This document shows, piece by piece, positions 1 through 8,688 of a DNA stretch of 52,653 nt (position 1 is the first letter of the stretch; each line of letters opens with the position of its first letter). Both the position numbers and the translations under genes were made by a program. Where the stretch lies: positions 197,642-250,294 of the forward strand of contig NZ_JABVCF010000011.1 of NCBI RefSeq assembly GCF_014595955.1. The letters are read 5' to 3'. The notes beneath the pieces are model-generated. The model was not told the DNA's origin and did not search any database. It saw only the letters and a list, made by a program, of their open reading frames with translations. Origin of the DNA: Pseudaminobacter soli (ex Zhang et al. 2022). Lineage in GTDB: Bacteria > Pseudomonadota > Alphaproteobacteria > Rhizobiales > Rhizobiaceae.

Positions 1-1
1 G

Positions 2-151
2 ACGGAAGTGGTCGTCCGCGCAGGATCGACGGAGTTCCACTGCCTCTTCCGCGAGCGCCTCTGCCTTAAGCCTGGCGAGACGATCCGCGTTCAGCCCGAG
101 CCGGGCTCGGTCCACCTTTTCGACAAGAAGGACGGCCGGCGGTTGAGCTGA
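2..151 (+). CDS. Carbohydrate ABC transporter ATP-binding protein, C-terminal end only (partial)
   Basis: An open frame enters from the left edge and stops with TGA at 149-151. The last ~49 residues end in HLFDKKDGRRLS. This matches the tail of the TOBE/MOP-like domain of MalK/UgpC-type ATPases, which normally end in HLFD, a short spacer, G-x-R-L. The nucleotide-binding domain lies outside the window. The next gene, 42 bases on, is a CUT1 binding protein on the same strand, so this ATPase most likely energises the permeases at 1544-3279. The family call rests on the TOBE tail and the context; Walker motifs cannot be seen. Confidence 0.75.
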   Translation, partial: TEVVVRAGSTEFHCLFRERLCLKPGETIRVQPEPGSVHLFDKKDGRRLS

Positions 152-192
152 TCGCCGGCACCATAGCGATGCATCAACACCGGAGGATAGCA

Positions 193-1458
193 ATGCAGTC
201 TAACAGAAATACCTATACGCGGCGGACGATGGCCAAGCTGGCTGCCGCGGCGATCGCGCTCACGGCTTTCGGTCCACTGACAATGGCCGCGTCATCTGCC
301 GAGACGCTGGTGATCAACACAGATCGCAGCGGCGCAGGGCAGAAGGAGGCGATGAACAAGATCGCCAAGGATTTCGAAGCCGCCAACCCGGGCGTCAGCG
401 TCACCATCAATTACAGCGACGTCGAATCCTACAAGACCTCGATCCGGAACTTCCTCGTGGCGAGCCCGCCCGACATCGCCTTTTGGTTCACGGGCGCTCG
501 CATGCGGGCCTTCACCCAGCGCGGCCTGTTCGAAGACCTAACAACGTTCTTCGAGCAGAACGGCCTCAAGGAACCGATGGGGCCGTTCATCGAGGCAGTC
601 ACGGACGACGGCAAGCAGTACATGATGCCGACGAACTTCAACATCTGGGGCTTCTTCTACAACAAGTCCGTATTCGAGCAGCATGGGCTGCAGCCGCCGA
701 AGACCTGGGACGAGCTGATGTCGGCCTCGGCGAAGCTCAAGGAGAACGGTGTCGTCCCGTTTGCGATCGGCACCCGCGATCTCTGGGCGAACGCCCTGTG
801 GTTCGACTTCATCACCAAGCGGACCGCTGGGCTCGACTTCTACATGGAACTGATGAACGGCAAGGCAAGCTACACCGATGACCGCATCAAGCGCGTTTTC
901 GAAATCTGGAAGGAGCCTATCGACAAGGGCTATTTCCTGGAGAACGCCTCGTCATACGGCTGGCAGGAGGCAATCCCGTTCCTGAACCAGGGCAGGGCGG
1001 GAATGTATCTGCTCGGCCCCTACGTACTTACGTCGCTTCCGGCCGAAGCCCGGGACAACATGGGCTTCTTCCCCTTCCCGACCATCGATGCCGAAGTGCC
1101 TGACTATGAGCAGGTTTCGATCAACGGGGTCGGCATCCCGAAGGGAGCCAAGAACAAGGAGCTCGCGAAGAAGTTCCTGGCGTTTCTGGCGCAGCCCGAC
1201 CAGCTCGATGCCTTCGCAAAGGGCGGCTCCGTCGTTCCGGCGCGAACCGATGCCACGCTCGACCCGAACGACTTCGCTTCGGTCCAGCTCGAACTCGTGC
1301 GCGCATCCGCCGGTTCCTCGCAGTTCTATGACCGGGACACCAACCCCGACATGGCGCAGCAGGGGATGAAGGGCTTCCAGGAGTTCCTCGCTAGGCCGGA
1401 TCGGGCAGATTCGATCCTCGAGCGGCTCGAAGCGACACGTAAGCGCATCTTCAAGTAG
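193..1458 (+). CDS. Extracellular solute-binding protein of a CUT1 sugar ABC transporter
   Basis: A 421-residue periplasmic binding protein of family 1 (MalE/UgpB-like), delivering a carbohydrate to the two permeases that follow. The N-terminus has basic residues, a hydrophobic stretch (about 13-34) and an AASSA cleavage region, so it is a Sec signal peptide. The mature part has the family look: NPGVSVTINY near the start, WFTGARMRAFTQRGLFEDL, and GFFYNKSVFEQHGLQPPKTWDEL. The start at 193 is chosen over an ATG at 169 because GGAGG sits 7 bases before it. A strong hairpin separates it from the first permease gene, as often seen after highly expressed binding-protein genes. The ligand cannot be assigned. 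Confidence 0.9.
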   Translation: MQSNRNTYTRRTMAKLAAAAIALTAFGPLTMAASSAETLVINTDRSGAGQKEAMNKIAKDFEAANPGVSVTINYSDVESYKTSIRNFLVASPPDIAFWFTGARMRAFTQRGLFEDLTTFFEQNGLKEPMGPFIEAVTDDGKQYMMPTNFNIWGFFYNKSVFEQHGLQPPKTWDELMSASAKLKENGVVPFAIGTRDLWANALWFDFITKRTAGLDFYMELMNGKASYTDDRIKRVFEIWKEPIDKGYFLENASSYGWQEAIPFLNQGRAGMYLLGPYVLTSLPAEARDNMGFFPFPTIDAEVPDYEQVSINGVGIPKGAKNKELAKKFLAFLAQPDQLDAFAKGGSVVPARTDATLDPNDFASVQLELVRASAGSSQFYDRDTNPDMAQQGMKGFQEFLARPDRADSILERLEATRKRIFK

Positions 1459-1468
1459 CGTTTCCAGC

Positions 1469-1498
1469 GGGCGCGCCGGCCTTGCTGCCGGCGCGCCC
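1469..1498 (+). promoter_or_regulatory. Intercistronic GC hairpin between binding-protein and permease genes
   Basis: A perfect 12-bp inverted repeat (1469-1480 and 1487-1498) with a CTTGCT loop begins 10 bases after the binding-protein stop. No T-run follows, so it is more likely an mRNA-stabilising or partial-attenuation element than a full terminator. Such a hairpin would make the binding protein more abundant than the membrane subunits. Confidence 0.65.
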
Positions 1499-1543
1499 AG
1501 ACCTTCGACCAGCGATCCACGCCTGGCCCAATTCGAGGAAGCG

Positions 1544-2428
1544 ATGCCGAAACTCTGGCAAAGAAACCAAAGCTGGCTGACGCCGGTGATCCTTTTGCTG
1601 CTCCCTGTCGGCCTCTTTGCTCTGATGATCGTCATTCCTATCGTGCAGAGTATCTGGACCAGCTTCTATGACTGGGACGGGACCGGCGAAGCGACGTGGA
1701 TCGGCCTGGCGAATTACCAGGAACTCTTCGATGATCCGCAGTTCTTCGTCTCCTTGAAAAACAACGTCATCTGGATTTTGATGTTCCTGCTGGCGCCGGT
1801 ATTCGGGCTTGCGCTGGCCCTTTTCCTCAATCAGCCGCTCAAGGAGCTCCGTTTCATCAAGGCGGTGTTCTTTCTGCCGCTGGTCCTGGCCCCCGTCATC
1901 ATCGGTGTCGTATTCACCTGGTTCTACGATCCGACCTTCGGGATCCTCGCAATCGTGTTCCGCTTCTTCGGCTTCGAGCCGATCGCGATTTTGTCCGATG
2001 AAAATTTCGTTACCTTCGGCATCATCGCAGCCGCCCTGTGGGCGCAAATCGCGTTCTGCCTCGTCCTCTTCTTGGCGGGGCTGTCGCAACTGGACGCAGA
2101 ACTTATTGCGGCCGGCCGGATCGACGGAGCGTCGGGCTGGAGCCTGCTGCGGTATGTGGTGCTGCCCCAACTGCGCTCGGTCTCCTTCGTCGCGACAATC
2201 ATCACGGTCATCGGATCGCTCCGAAATTTCGACCTCATCTCGGTTATGACGCAGGGAGGGCCTTACGGCAGCTCTACCGTGCTCGCCTATCAGATGTTCG
2301 ACGCGACGATCTTCAGCTACCGCGCCGGGTATGGCGCGGCGATCGCGACGGTCCTTTTCCTCATCATGACAGTCTGGATTGCAGTGTTCCTCTGGTACAC
2401 GCTGCGCAAAGAAGCGAAGGTGGGCTGA
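1544..2428 (+). CDS. CUT1 sugar ABC transporter permease, first subunit (MalF/UgpA-like)
   Basis: A 294-residue inner-membrane protein with about six hydrophobic segments, starting near residues 15-35. The EAA loop is visible as ELIAAGRIDGASGWSLLRYV around residues 185-205, which contacts the ATPase coupling helix. The usual TLR-K-basic end is present (WYTLRKEAKVG). Its TGA overlaps the ATG of the next permease (TGATG), so the pair is translationally coupled and probably forms a heterodimer. Confidence 0.9.
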   Translation: MPKLWQRNQSWLTPVILLLLPVGLFALMIVIPIVQSIWTSFYDWDGTGEATWIGLANYQELFDDPQFFVSLKNNVIWILMFLLAPVFGLALALFLNQPLKELRFIKAVFFLPLVLAPVIIGVVFTWFYDPTFGILAIVFRFFGFEPIAILSDENFVTFGIIAAALWAQIAFCLVLFLAGLSQLDAELIAAGRIDGASGWSLLRYVVLPQLRSVSFVATIITVIGSLRNFDLISVMTQGGPYGSSTVLAYQMFDATIFSYRAGYGAAIATVLFLIMTVWIAVFLWYTLRKEAKVG

Positions 2429-3279
2429 TGTATCCCGCGCCTGTCACCGAACGCGCCTTCGGAATCCGCCTAGGCTACCGCGTCGCCATCTACATCGCCA
2501 TGCTGCTCTGGATGGCACCTCTCATCGCCATCATGATGACCGCAATCCGTTCGCAGGGCGATCTTCTTGACGGCAACTATTGGGGGGCACCTGAAACGTT
2601 CAGCCTCTTTGCCAATTATCGCGAGGTTTTTGCGACCTCTCCGATGTGGACGTTTTTCCTCAATAGCCTGACGGTTACCGGCGTGACGGTCGTGCTGGTG
2701 CTAGCGCTGAGCACCATGGCCGCCGTGGCTATTGCGAAGTATCGTCTGCCCGGCGCGACCATCCTTTTCGCGATGTTTATCGCTGGGAACTTTATCCCCT
2801 ACCAGATCCTGATGATTCCAGTTCGCAACATGGTCTTGGATGTCGGGCTCTATGATACGGTCTGGGGGCTCATCCTCTTTCATACGGCTTTCCAGACAGG
2901 CTTCGCGACGCTGTTCCTGCGCAACTTCATCATCACGCTACCCAACGAACTGTTCGAGGCTGCGCGCGTCGAAGGCGCCAGCGAGTTTCAGATCATAAGG
3001 AAGATCATCATTCCGCTGCTGCGCCCGGCCCTGGCTGGCCTGTCGGTCCTGGTCTTCACATTCGTCTGGAACGATTACTTCTGGGCGTTGGTACTCGTCC
3101 AGAGCGACGAAGCTAAGCCGCTCACGCTCGGCATTGCCGGGCTCAAAGGCGAGTGGCTGACGGCTTGGAATCTGATCTCGGCCGGCGCGCTCTTTGCCGC
3201 CTTGCCTCCGGTCTGCCTGTTCTTCCTCATGCAGAAGCATTTCGTGGCGGGCCTTACCGCCGGCGCCGTGAAGGGCTAA
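2428..3279 (+). CDS. CUT1 sugar ABC transporter permease, second subunit (MalG/UgpE-like)
   Basis: A 283-residue permease with six predicted membrane segments. It has the MalG-type EAA loop ELFEAARVEGASEFQIIRK and the typical QKHFVAGLTAGAVKG ending. The ATG at 2428 overlaps the preceding stop codon by one base; the frame stays open further upstream, but the coupled start fits the family N-terminus. It is the last gene of the operon; about 640 bases without a convincing gene follow. Confidence 0.9.
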   Translation: MYPAPVTERAFGIRLGYRVAIYIAMLLWMAPLIAIMMTAIRSQGDLLDGNYWGAPETFSLFANYREVFATSPMWTFFLNSLTVTGVTVVLVLALSTMAAVAIAKYRLPGATILFAMFIAGNFIPYQILMIPVRNMVLDVGLYDTVWGLILFHTAFQTGFATLFLRNFIITLPNELFEAARVEGASEFQIIRKIIIPLLRPALAGLSVLVFTFVWNDYFWALVLVQSDEAKPLTLGIAGLKGEWLTAWNLISAGALFAALPPVCLFFLMQKHFVAGLTAGAVKG

Positions 3280-3921
3280 GCGGGCGGCTCCTGGTCTGCG
3301 CTGAACGGTTGGTTGGAAAACCGCCGCGACGACTGACGGCCTTTTCTACGGGGTGTCTGGACTGCGCCCGATTTCGGCCGTTCGTCAGCCTTCCACGAGT
3401 TCCTAAAAGCGGAAATAGCGATCGCTTCGTCGCTCGCTGGCGACATCCCTCCCGCGCACTCGGGCCAGACGGGCACTACCCGTCCGGCAGTGCCGCAATC
3501 CAATCGCGGACTTGCCCGGCCGGTCGCCCGGGGTACAGCCTCCATCGCGGACCGCAACACTGCCTTGGTCCTCCCCCAACGTGTGCGGTCAAATTCGCCA
3601 TAATGTTCGGCGAGCGCCGCTGGAAGCGGATCTCCACGCAGCAGAAATGTTGCTGAGGCGTCCAAGTGACAGCTCGCCGCGATAGCGGAATGTGGACCTA
3701 AAAGGCTGATGGGAGAAATGCCATGCAGCAAGGCGGGTGTTCCCCGGAAATGGCACCCGTTTCAGTGCCAAGTCATCGCCACGCGCACGATCAGGACAGC
3801 GTCGACGCTTGGGCGCAGCCCCAAGTTTCTTCGCCACGCGTAGCGCCTCTGCAAGTTGTTTCACCGCGGACAGGATGGTAGCCTGTCGTCGTTGGGGGAA
3901 GCCATTCGTAGGGACAACCCC
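3280..3921. other. Intergenic region before lpiA, no gene supported
   Basis: Open frames here on both strands (for example 3153-3656 plus and 3589-4005 minus) are Arg/Pro/Ser-rich and look like shadows of GC-rich DNA. No recognisable domain was found. The stretch must hold the end of the sugar-transport transcript and the lpiA promoter, but I could not pin either to a clear motif. Confidence 0.5.
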
Positions 3922-6537
3922 GTGAGCCCCAGGCAGACGGCGGCCGAAAGTCAAAAGGTTGAATCCGCTTTCGCACGCCCTATCGAGCGCCTGGTCGAAC
4001 CACACGTCCTGGGGCCGGCCGTCGGAGCCTTAGCGGTCGCAATCGCCCTCTACGTTATTCACCAGATTACTGCCCATCTTCACCTCAATGACATCGTCAC
4101 TGCCGTTTCGTCGGCAACCGCGAAGACGATACTGCCGGCGCTGGGCTTTACCGCAATAAGTTTCCTCGCGATGTCGCTCTACGACGTGCTGGCCGTTCGT
4201 CGCGTGGCTCCTGGCCGCATCCCCCTTCAGCTGGCGGTATTCGCGGGCATGGTGGGCTACGGGTTCTCGACAGCGATCGGGTTTCACGTCTTCGTCGGCG
4301 GGCTGGTGCGATATCGGATATACCAGACAGCGGGTCTCGACGCGGCCGATGTCGGTCGCATTGTCGGCATCTCGCTGCTTACTTTTTCCGGAGGCCTGGC
4401 AGCAATCCTCGGCATCACATTGCTTCTCGACCCTACCGGCGTTCGGGCACTCCAGTTCCTTTCGCCGGCCGACGACCGCATCGTCGGTGTTGCTATCCTC
4501 GCGCTGCTGCTTGCAGCCATCTTGTGGCTGCGGCGCGGGAACCGGATCATCGTTCTTGGCTGGACATTCCTCCTGCCAGCGGCCCCGAGCGCGGCCGCTC
4601 AGTTGGTCATAGGGGCGGTAGACATCGGCGCGGCGGCAGCTGCGCTTTATGTCCTCCTTCCTCCCGATATCGCGCCCGGCTTTGCTTCATTTCTGATCCT
4701 CTTTGTTGCTGCGATCATCGCGAGCGTCGTCAGTCATGCACCCGGCGGGCTCGGCGTTCTGGAGGCGACCATCCTGTACGGCCTCGGCGCTGGTACCCGC
4801 CCCGACGTTGTAGCGGCACTGGTGCTGTTCCGCCTGATCTACTATGCGCTGCCGCTCGGGGTTGCGGTGCTGGGACTGGGGGCATTCGAGATTTACCGCG
4901 TCCGCATGGCGGTCGCAGGCATGGCAGCGCGCACGCTTGTTGTCGTACGACGCATGGTTCCCCCGGTTGCGAGTGTTCTGGTGTTTGGTGGCGGGCTCGT
5001 CCTAGTCCTCTCGAGCAATACGCCAACCGACAGTTCCAGGATGGCGTGGCTGGAGGACGTCCTTCCACTTCCTTTCGCGGAAGCCTCTCATCTTCTCGCG
5101 AGCATCACCGGCGTGCTGCTGATCGTGATTGCGCGGGGCCTCTACCGCCGCATCGCGTCGGCACGCATAGGTGCGATCCTGCTGCTTCTCTCGGGAGCAA
5201 CCTTCTCGCTCCTGAAAGGCATCGACTGGGAGGAAGCGCTGCTGCTCACCGTCCTTGCCGGCGCCTTGGCGACATCAGGCCCCGCCTTCTACCGCAAGGG
5301 CGATTGGCGCTCCTTCCGCCCCGACCTGAAGTGGATCAGCCTGATGGCGATTGCCCTCGCTTCGCTGACCTTGGTCGGCTTCCTTGCTTTTCGCCATGTG
5401 GAATATCAGTCCAGCCTCTGGTGGGAGTTCGCCTGGGACGGCGATGCGCCCCGCTTCCTACGCGCGACGCTGGCATTGACCATCGTGGCCGGGGCCATTG
5501 CCGCGGACGCGGTGATCAACCGCCCGATGCCAATGCCCCCGAGGGCAGGGGACCCGATCCCGGCTGCGGTGCGGACAATCCTTGATACCTCGACGGGCAC
5601 ACAGCCGTGTATCGCCCTGCTTGGGGACAAGTTCTTCCTTGTTTCCGACGATGGCAAGGCATTTCTCATGTATGCCGTTTCGGGATCGAGCTGGATCGCG
5701 ATGGGCGACCCGGTGGGCGATCCCCAGTCCGGCATAAGGCTGATCTGGCGCTTCGCCGAGGCGGCGGACCGCGCCGGCGCGAGATCGGTCTACTACGCCG
5801 TGCAACCTGAATTCCTCACTCACTATCTCGACATGGGACTGGCGCTTCTCAAGATCGGCGAGGTGGCGCGCGTTCCGCTCGCCGGATTTTCGCTCGCAGG
5901 CCCCGCTCGCCAGCCGCTGCGATACGCCGAGAAGAGGGGCGCGAGAGAGGGACTCGTCTTTTCTGTCGTTTCGAAAGCCAATGTGCCGGCAATACTGGAG
6001 GACCTACGGGCGGTATCGGACGCTTGGCTGGAAGAAAAGCACCACAGGGAAAAGGGCTTTTCGCTCGGCTTTTTCGATGACCGCTATATGGGCGAGTTCG
6101 ATTGTGCGGTCATGCGCAAGGAGGGCGTGATCATCGGTTTTGCCAATCTCTGGCGCAGCGGCGACCACGTGGAGCTCTCGATCGATCTGATGCGCTACCG
6201 GCCCGGGGTTTCGCGCGTCCTGATGGATGCACTCTTCGTCCATCTGTTGCTCTACGGTCGTGACCAAGGCTATCAATGGTTCAACCTTGGCGCGGCGCCC
6301 TTGGCAGGTCTCGCCGACCATCCGCTTGCCTCGACCTGGAACCGGGTCGGAACGTTCATTTTCCGTCGCGGCGACGAGTTCTACAATTTCGAGGGTTTGC
6401 GTGACTTCAAGCAGAAGTTCGACCCCGTCTGGACCCCTCAATACTTGGCCTGTCCAGGCGGCCTTGGGATACCGCAGGTGCTTCTTGACGTGACTACATT
6501 GATATCGCGGGGCCCGTTGGGCTTGTCAAAGAGATGA
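3922..6537 (+). CDS. lpiA: Bifunctional lysylphosphatidylglycerol synthase/flippase (MprF family)
   Basis: An 871-residue membrane enzyme that transfers lysine from Lys-tRNA to phosphatidylglycerol and flips the product, lowering surface charge and raising resistance to cationic peptides and acid. The N-terminal ~550 residues are polytopic (flippase domain, with SHAPGGLGVLEATILYGLG typical of the family). The C-terminal ~300 residues form the soluble DUF2156/GNAT-like synthase, with FFLVSDDGKAFLMYAVSGSSW and EEKHHREKGFSLGFFD. The GTG at 3922 is preferred over an in-frame ATG at 3856 because AGGGA lies 7-8 bases upstream and the length then matches rhizobial LpiA; this is not certain. The next gene overlaps by four bases. 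The lpiA-acvB pair is conserved in Rhizobiales and known in them as acid-inducible. Confidence 0.92.
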   Translation: MSPRQTAAESQKVESAFARPIERLVEPHVLGPAVGALAVAIALYVIHQITAHLHLNDIVTAVSSATAKTILPALGFTAISFLAMSLYDVLAVRRVAPGRIPLQLAVFAGMVGYGFSTAIGFHVFVGGLVRYRIYQTAGLDAADVGRIVGISLLTFSGGLAAILGITLLLDPTGVRALQFLSPADDRIVGVAILALLLAAILWLRRGNRIIVLGWTFLLPAAPSAAAQLVIGAVDIGAAAAALYVLLPPDIAPGFASFLILFVAAIIASVVSHAPGGLGVLEATILYGLGAGTRPDVVAALVLFRLIYYALPLGVAVLGLGAFEIYRVRMAVAGMAARTLVVVRRMVPPVASVLVFGGGLVLVLSSNTPTDSSRMAWLEDVLPLPFAEASHLLASITGVLLIVIARGLYRRIASARIGAILLLLSGATFSLLKGIDWEEALLLTVLAGALATSGPAFYRKGDWRSFRPDLKWISLMAIALASLTLVGFLAFRHVEYQSSLWWEFAWDGDAPRFLRATLALTIVAGAIAADAVINRPMPMPPRAGDPIPAAVRTILDTSTGTQPCIALLGDKFFLVSDDGKAFLMYAVSGSSWIAMGDPVGDPQSGIRLIWRFAEAADRAGARSVYYAVQPEFLTHYLDMGLALLKIGEVARVPLAGFSLAGPARQPLRYAEKRGAREGLVFSVVSKANVPAILEDLRAVSDAWLEEKHHREKGFSLGFFDDRYMGEFDCAVMRKEGVIIGFANLWRSGDHVELSIDLMRYRPGVSRVLMDALFVHLLLYGRDQGYQWFNLGAAPLAGLADHPLASTWNRVGTFIFRRGDEFYNFEGLRDFKQKFDPVWTPQYLACPGGLGIPQVLLDVTTLISRGPLGLSKR

Positions 6538-7856
6538 GCCGGGTTCTTGCCTGCTGGCTTGCCGTCATGGCTCTCACCACCACGTTGTGCGCTTCGCCGC
6601 CGCAGACGCTCAGCGTAGAGCGGCTGCAGAACATCCGGTTGCTCGTCCCTGAGAAACAACCCAAGGCCGTGATTGTCTACCTGTCAGATCGATCGGGCTG
6701 GAGTGCGACCGACGAGGCCTTCGCCCGAGCACTGCGAGAAGATGGTTCGGTCGTCCTCTCGGTTGACCTCTCGATATATGCAAAGGCGCTCGATGCGTCA
6801 TCGGGCGAATGTCTCTACGTCGTCGGCGAGATCACTGATCTTGCCCAGACAACGCAGAGGGAACTTGGTGTTCAGACCTATCTTCCGCCCATCGTCATAG
6901 GGCGCGGCGAGGGCGCGACATTCGCCTATGCTGCGCTTGCGGATGCGCCGGCAAATACTCTGGGCGGGGCGGTGGCCATGGACTTTGCCGACCGTCTGTC
7001 GCTAAGGCTGCCCTTCTGCCCCGGCGCGACCGCGACAAAGATGCCCGATGGTGGAGCTTATCGGTATGCCTTCGACAGATCCATGCCAGGCCCCGCTACG
7101 ATCTTCGTCCGTGAAAATGCTCTGGATGACATCGCCCAGCGGGCAGCGCCGCAGCCCTCTGTCACCGTTGAAGCCATCGATCAGAAAAACCCCGTAGCCC
7201 AAGTTGTCGAGGCAGTGTCGACATTGACGGCCACGATCGAGCCTTTCGGTACCCTGCCCGCTGTGGATTTGCCCTCCACGACGACTCCGCGCGCCGTGGC
7301 CATCTTCGTGTCGGGAGACGGGGGTTGGCGCGACCTCGACAAGAGCATAGGTGAATGGCTCTCAACCCAAGCCATTCATGTCATCGGCCTGGATGCGCTA
7401 CATTACTTCTGGTCGAAGCGCACTCCCGAAGAGCTTGCCGACGATGTCTCCAGCCTGATCCACGACGCAGACCCGGACGGCAGCCTTCCCGTTCTGCTGC
7501 TGGGATACTCGTTCGGCGCCGACACGTTGCCCTTCGCATTTCCATATTTGCCCTCGACACTCCGCGGTCGCACAAGGCTGATCGCCCTGCTCGGTCCCGG
7601 CAAAACGACCTCGTTCCAGGTCACAATCTCGGGCTGGCTGGGGATTGACGAAGGCGGTTATGACGTGACGGGCGCGATCGCAAGGCTTCCGCCGGAACTG
7701 ACCTTGTGCGTTTACGGCAAAGCCGATGCCGAAACCAGTTGTAATGACCCGAAGCTTACAGGCATCACATTGATCGAGACCGAGGGGGGACATCATTTCG
7801 ACGCTGACTACATTGGGCTGGCTCGCAGGATACTCGATCGGACATCTCTGCCGTAG
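6534..7856 (+). CDS. acvB: AcvB/VirJ family periplasmic lysyl-PG hydrolase
   Basis: A 440-residue secreted alpha/beta-hydrolase protein. The N-terminus carries a short signal peptide (about residues 1-20). Two related hydrolase-like halves follow. The C-terminal half has the VirJ signature: AIFVSGDGGWRDLDK at about 252-266 and a GYSFG nucleophile elbow near 323-327, with a late GGHH. In Agrobacterium the homologue removes lysine from lysyl-PG in the periplasm and supports virulence. The ATG overlaps the lpiA stop (ATGA), so maker and remover of the lipid are translationally coupled. The function transfer is from the known family; the operon arrangement is seen directly. Confidence 0.9.
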   Translation: MSRVLACWLAVMALTTTLCASPPQTLSVERLQNIRLLVPEKQPKAVIVYLSDRSGWSATDEAFARALREDGSVVLSVDLSIYAKALDASSGECLYVVGEITDLAQTTQRELGVQTYLPPIVIGRGEGATFAYAALADAPANTLGGAVAMDFADRLSLRLPFCPGATATKMPDGGAYRYAFDRSMPGPATIFVRENALDDIAQRAAPQPSVTVEAIDQKNPVAQVVEAVSTLTATIEPFGTLPAVDLPSTTTPRAVAIFVSGDGGWRDLDKSIGEWLSTQAIHVIGLDALHYFWSKRTPEELADDVSSLIHDADPDGSLPVLLLGYSFGADTLPFAFPYLPSTLRGRTRLIALLGPGKTTSFQVTISGWLGIDEGGYDVTGAIARLPPELTLCVYGKADAETSCNDPKLTGITLIETEGGHHFDADYIGLARRILDRTSLP

Positions 7857-7867
7857 CGTAACGCTAC
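7853..7867 (+). terminator. Short hairpin at the acvB stop
   Basis: GTAGCGT at 7853-7859 is mirrored by ACGCTAC at 7861-7867 and includes the acvB TAG. The stem is short and followed only by CCTCT, so it is at best a weak terminator. Confidence 0.3.
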
Positions 7868-7920
7868 CCTCTAGTGGAGCGAAGCAAGGTGCTTTACCGC
7901 CCAGAGCGGCGCCAGTGGAA

Positions 7921-8688
7921 TCAGCTGTTGTTTTTCTGATGGGACAGCGTTGTTCTGGAAATTAGACGATAGAAATGACCCAAAGCGGCGAAGAACCGCA
8001 ATGACCATCGGTGATGGCGCCGAAGGCCGCCCGGCTGCTCATGGCGAGCGACAGCATCACCGCGAGCGACATCAGGCAAGTGATACGACAGGCGCGCGCG
8101 AGGATAATCGCCGCCGAGAACCGCGCCAAGGCGGGTCCTGGCCCGTCCCGCGGCAATTCGAGTTCGGTTGCCCCGTGCCATCGCAAAACCTGGAATGATC
8201 CTCAGAGCAGCATCCCAGACAGCGACCGCATCGATCGTGCGACCCACCATATGGAGGAGGTTCGCGTGGTTAGTGAGAATCTGGCATTGGCGGACCTTAT
8301 CGAGGCTCGCGAAGCCGGGATGGTTTGAGGCACGCGACAACGCGAGCAGTTCCGCCTGCCGCTCGGGCGCCTCCCAGGACCAGGATAGTCGAACGTTCGC
8401 GATATGCGACCGTGCTGCCCAAACATTGGCTCGGAAATACTCGATCAGCGCGCCATCGGTGTCGGCGAGATCACGCTTTGACAATTCGTCGAGCAGATGG
8501 AGCGCGCGCTTAGCGCCGCGCTCGAAGGACGCGTCGAAGGCATCGTCGATCAATTGCCCGATGTGTGCTAGCGCCTCGGCATCGCTCAGTTTTGTGATGC
8601 TGCGTTCGCACTGCTTGTTGAGCTCTTCGAAGCCAGGATTCGTGATCATCGCCTTCATCGTTTCATCGACGGGCGGGGAGACTGGCAT
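7921..8688 (-). pseudogene. TPR-containing protein (possibly LA2681-type, HEPN-linked), truncated
   Basis: Its ATG follows the helicase stop directly (TAAATG), so the two were one operon. The first ~175 residues are convincing: an acidic helical start, then TPR-like helices such as QILTNHANLLHMVGRTIDAV and WDAALRIIPGFAMARGN. After MARGN the residue use changes abruptly to Arg/Gly-rich, low-complexity text in all three frames, so the rest of the gene has been lost and the final ~80 residues are read through unrelated DNA. From memory the N-terminal part resembles LA2681-type proteins, which carry a HEPN domain after such repeats. That domain is absent here, so any RNase activity would be lost. 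The family label is tentative. Confidence 0.5.

Noticed and set aside
1451-2170. A 239-codon minus-strand frame over the first permease gene
   Set aside because: It is rich in Glu/Gln/Arg/Asp as expected for the complement of a hydrophobic membrane-protein gene; no start site.
3153-4005. Several frames on both strands before lpiA
   Set aside because: All lack domain features and overlap one another; treated as GC-rich shadows.
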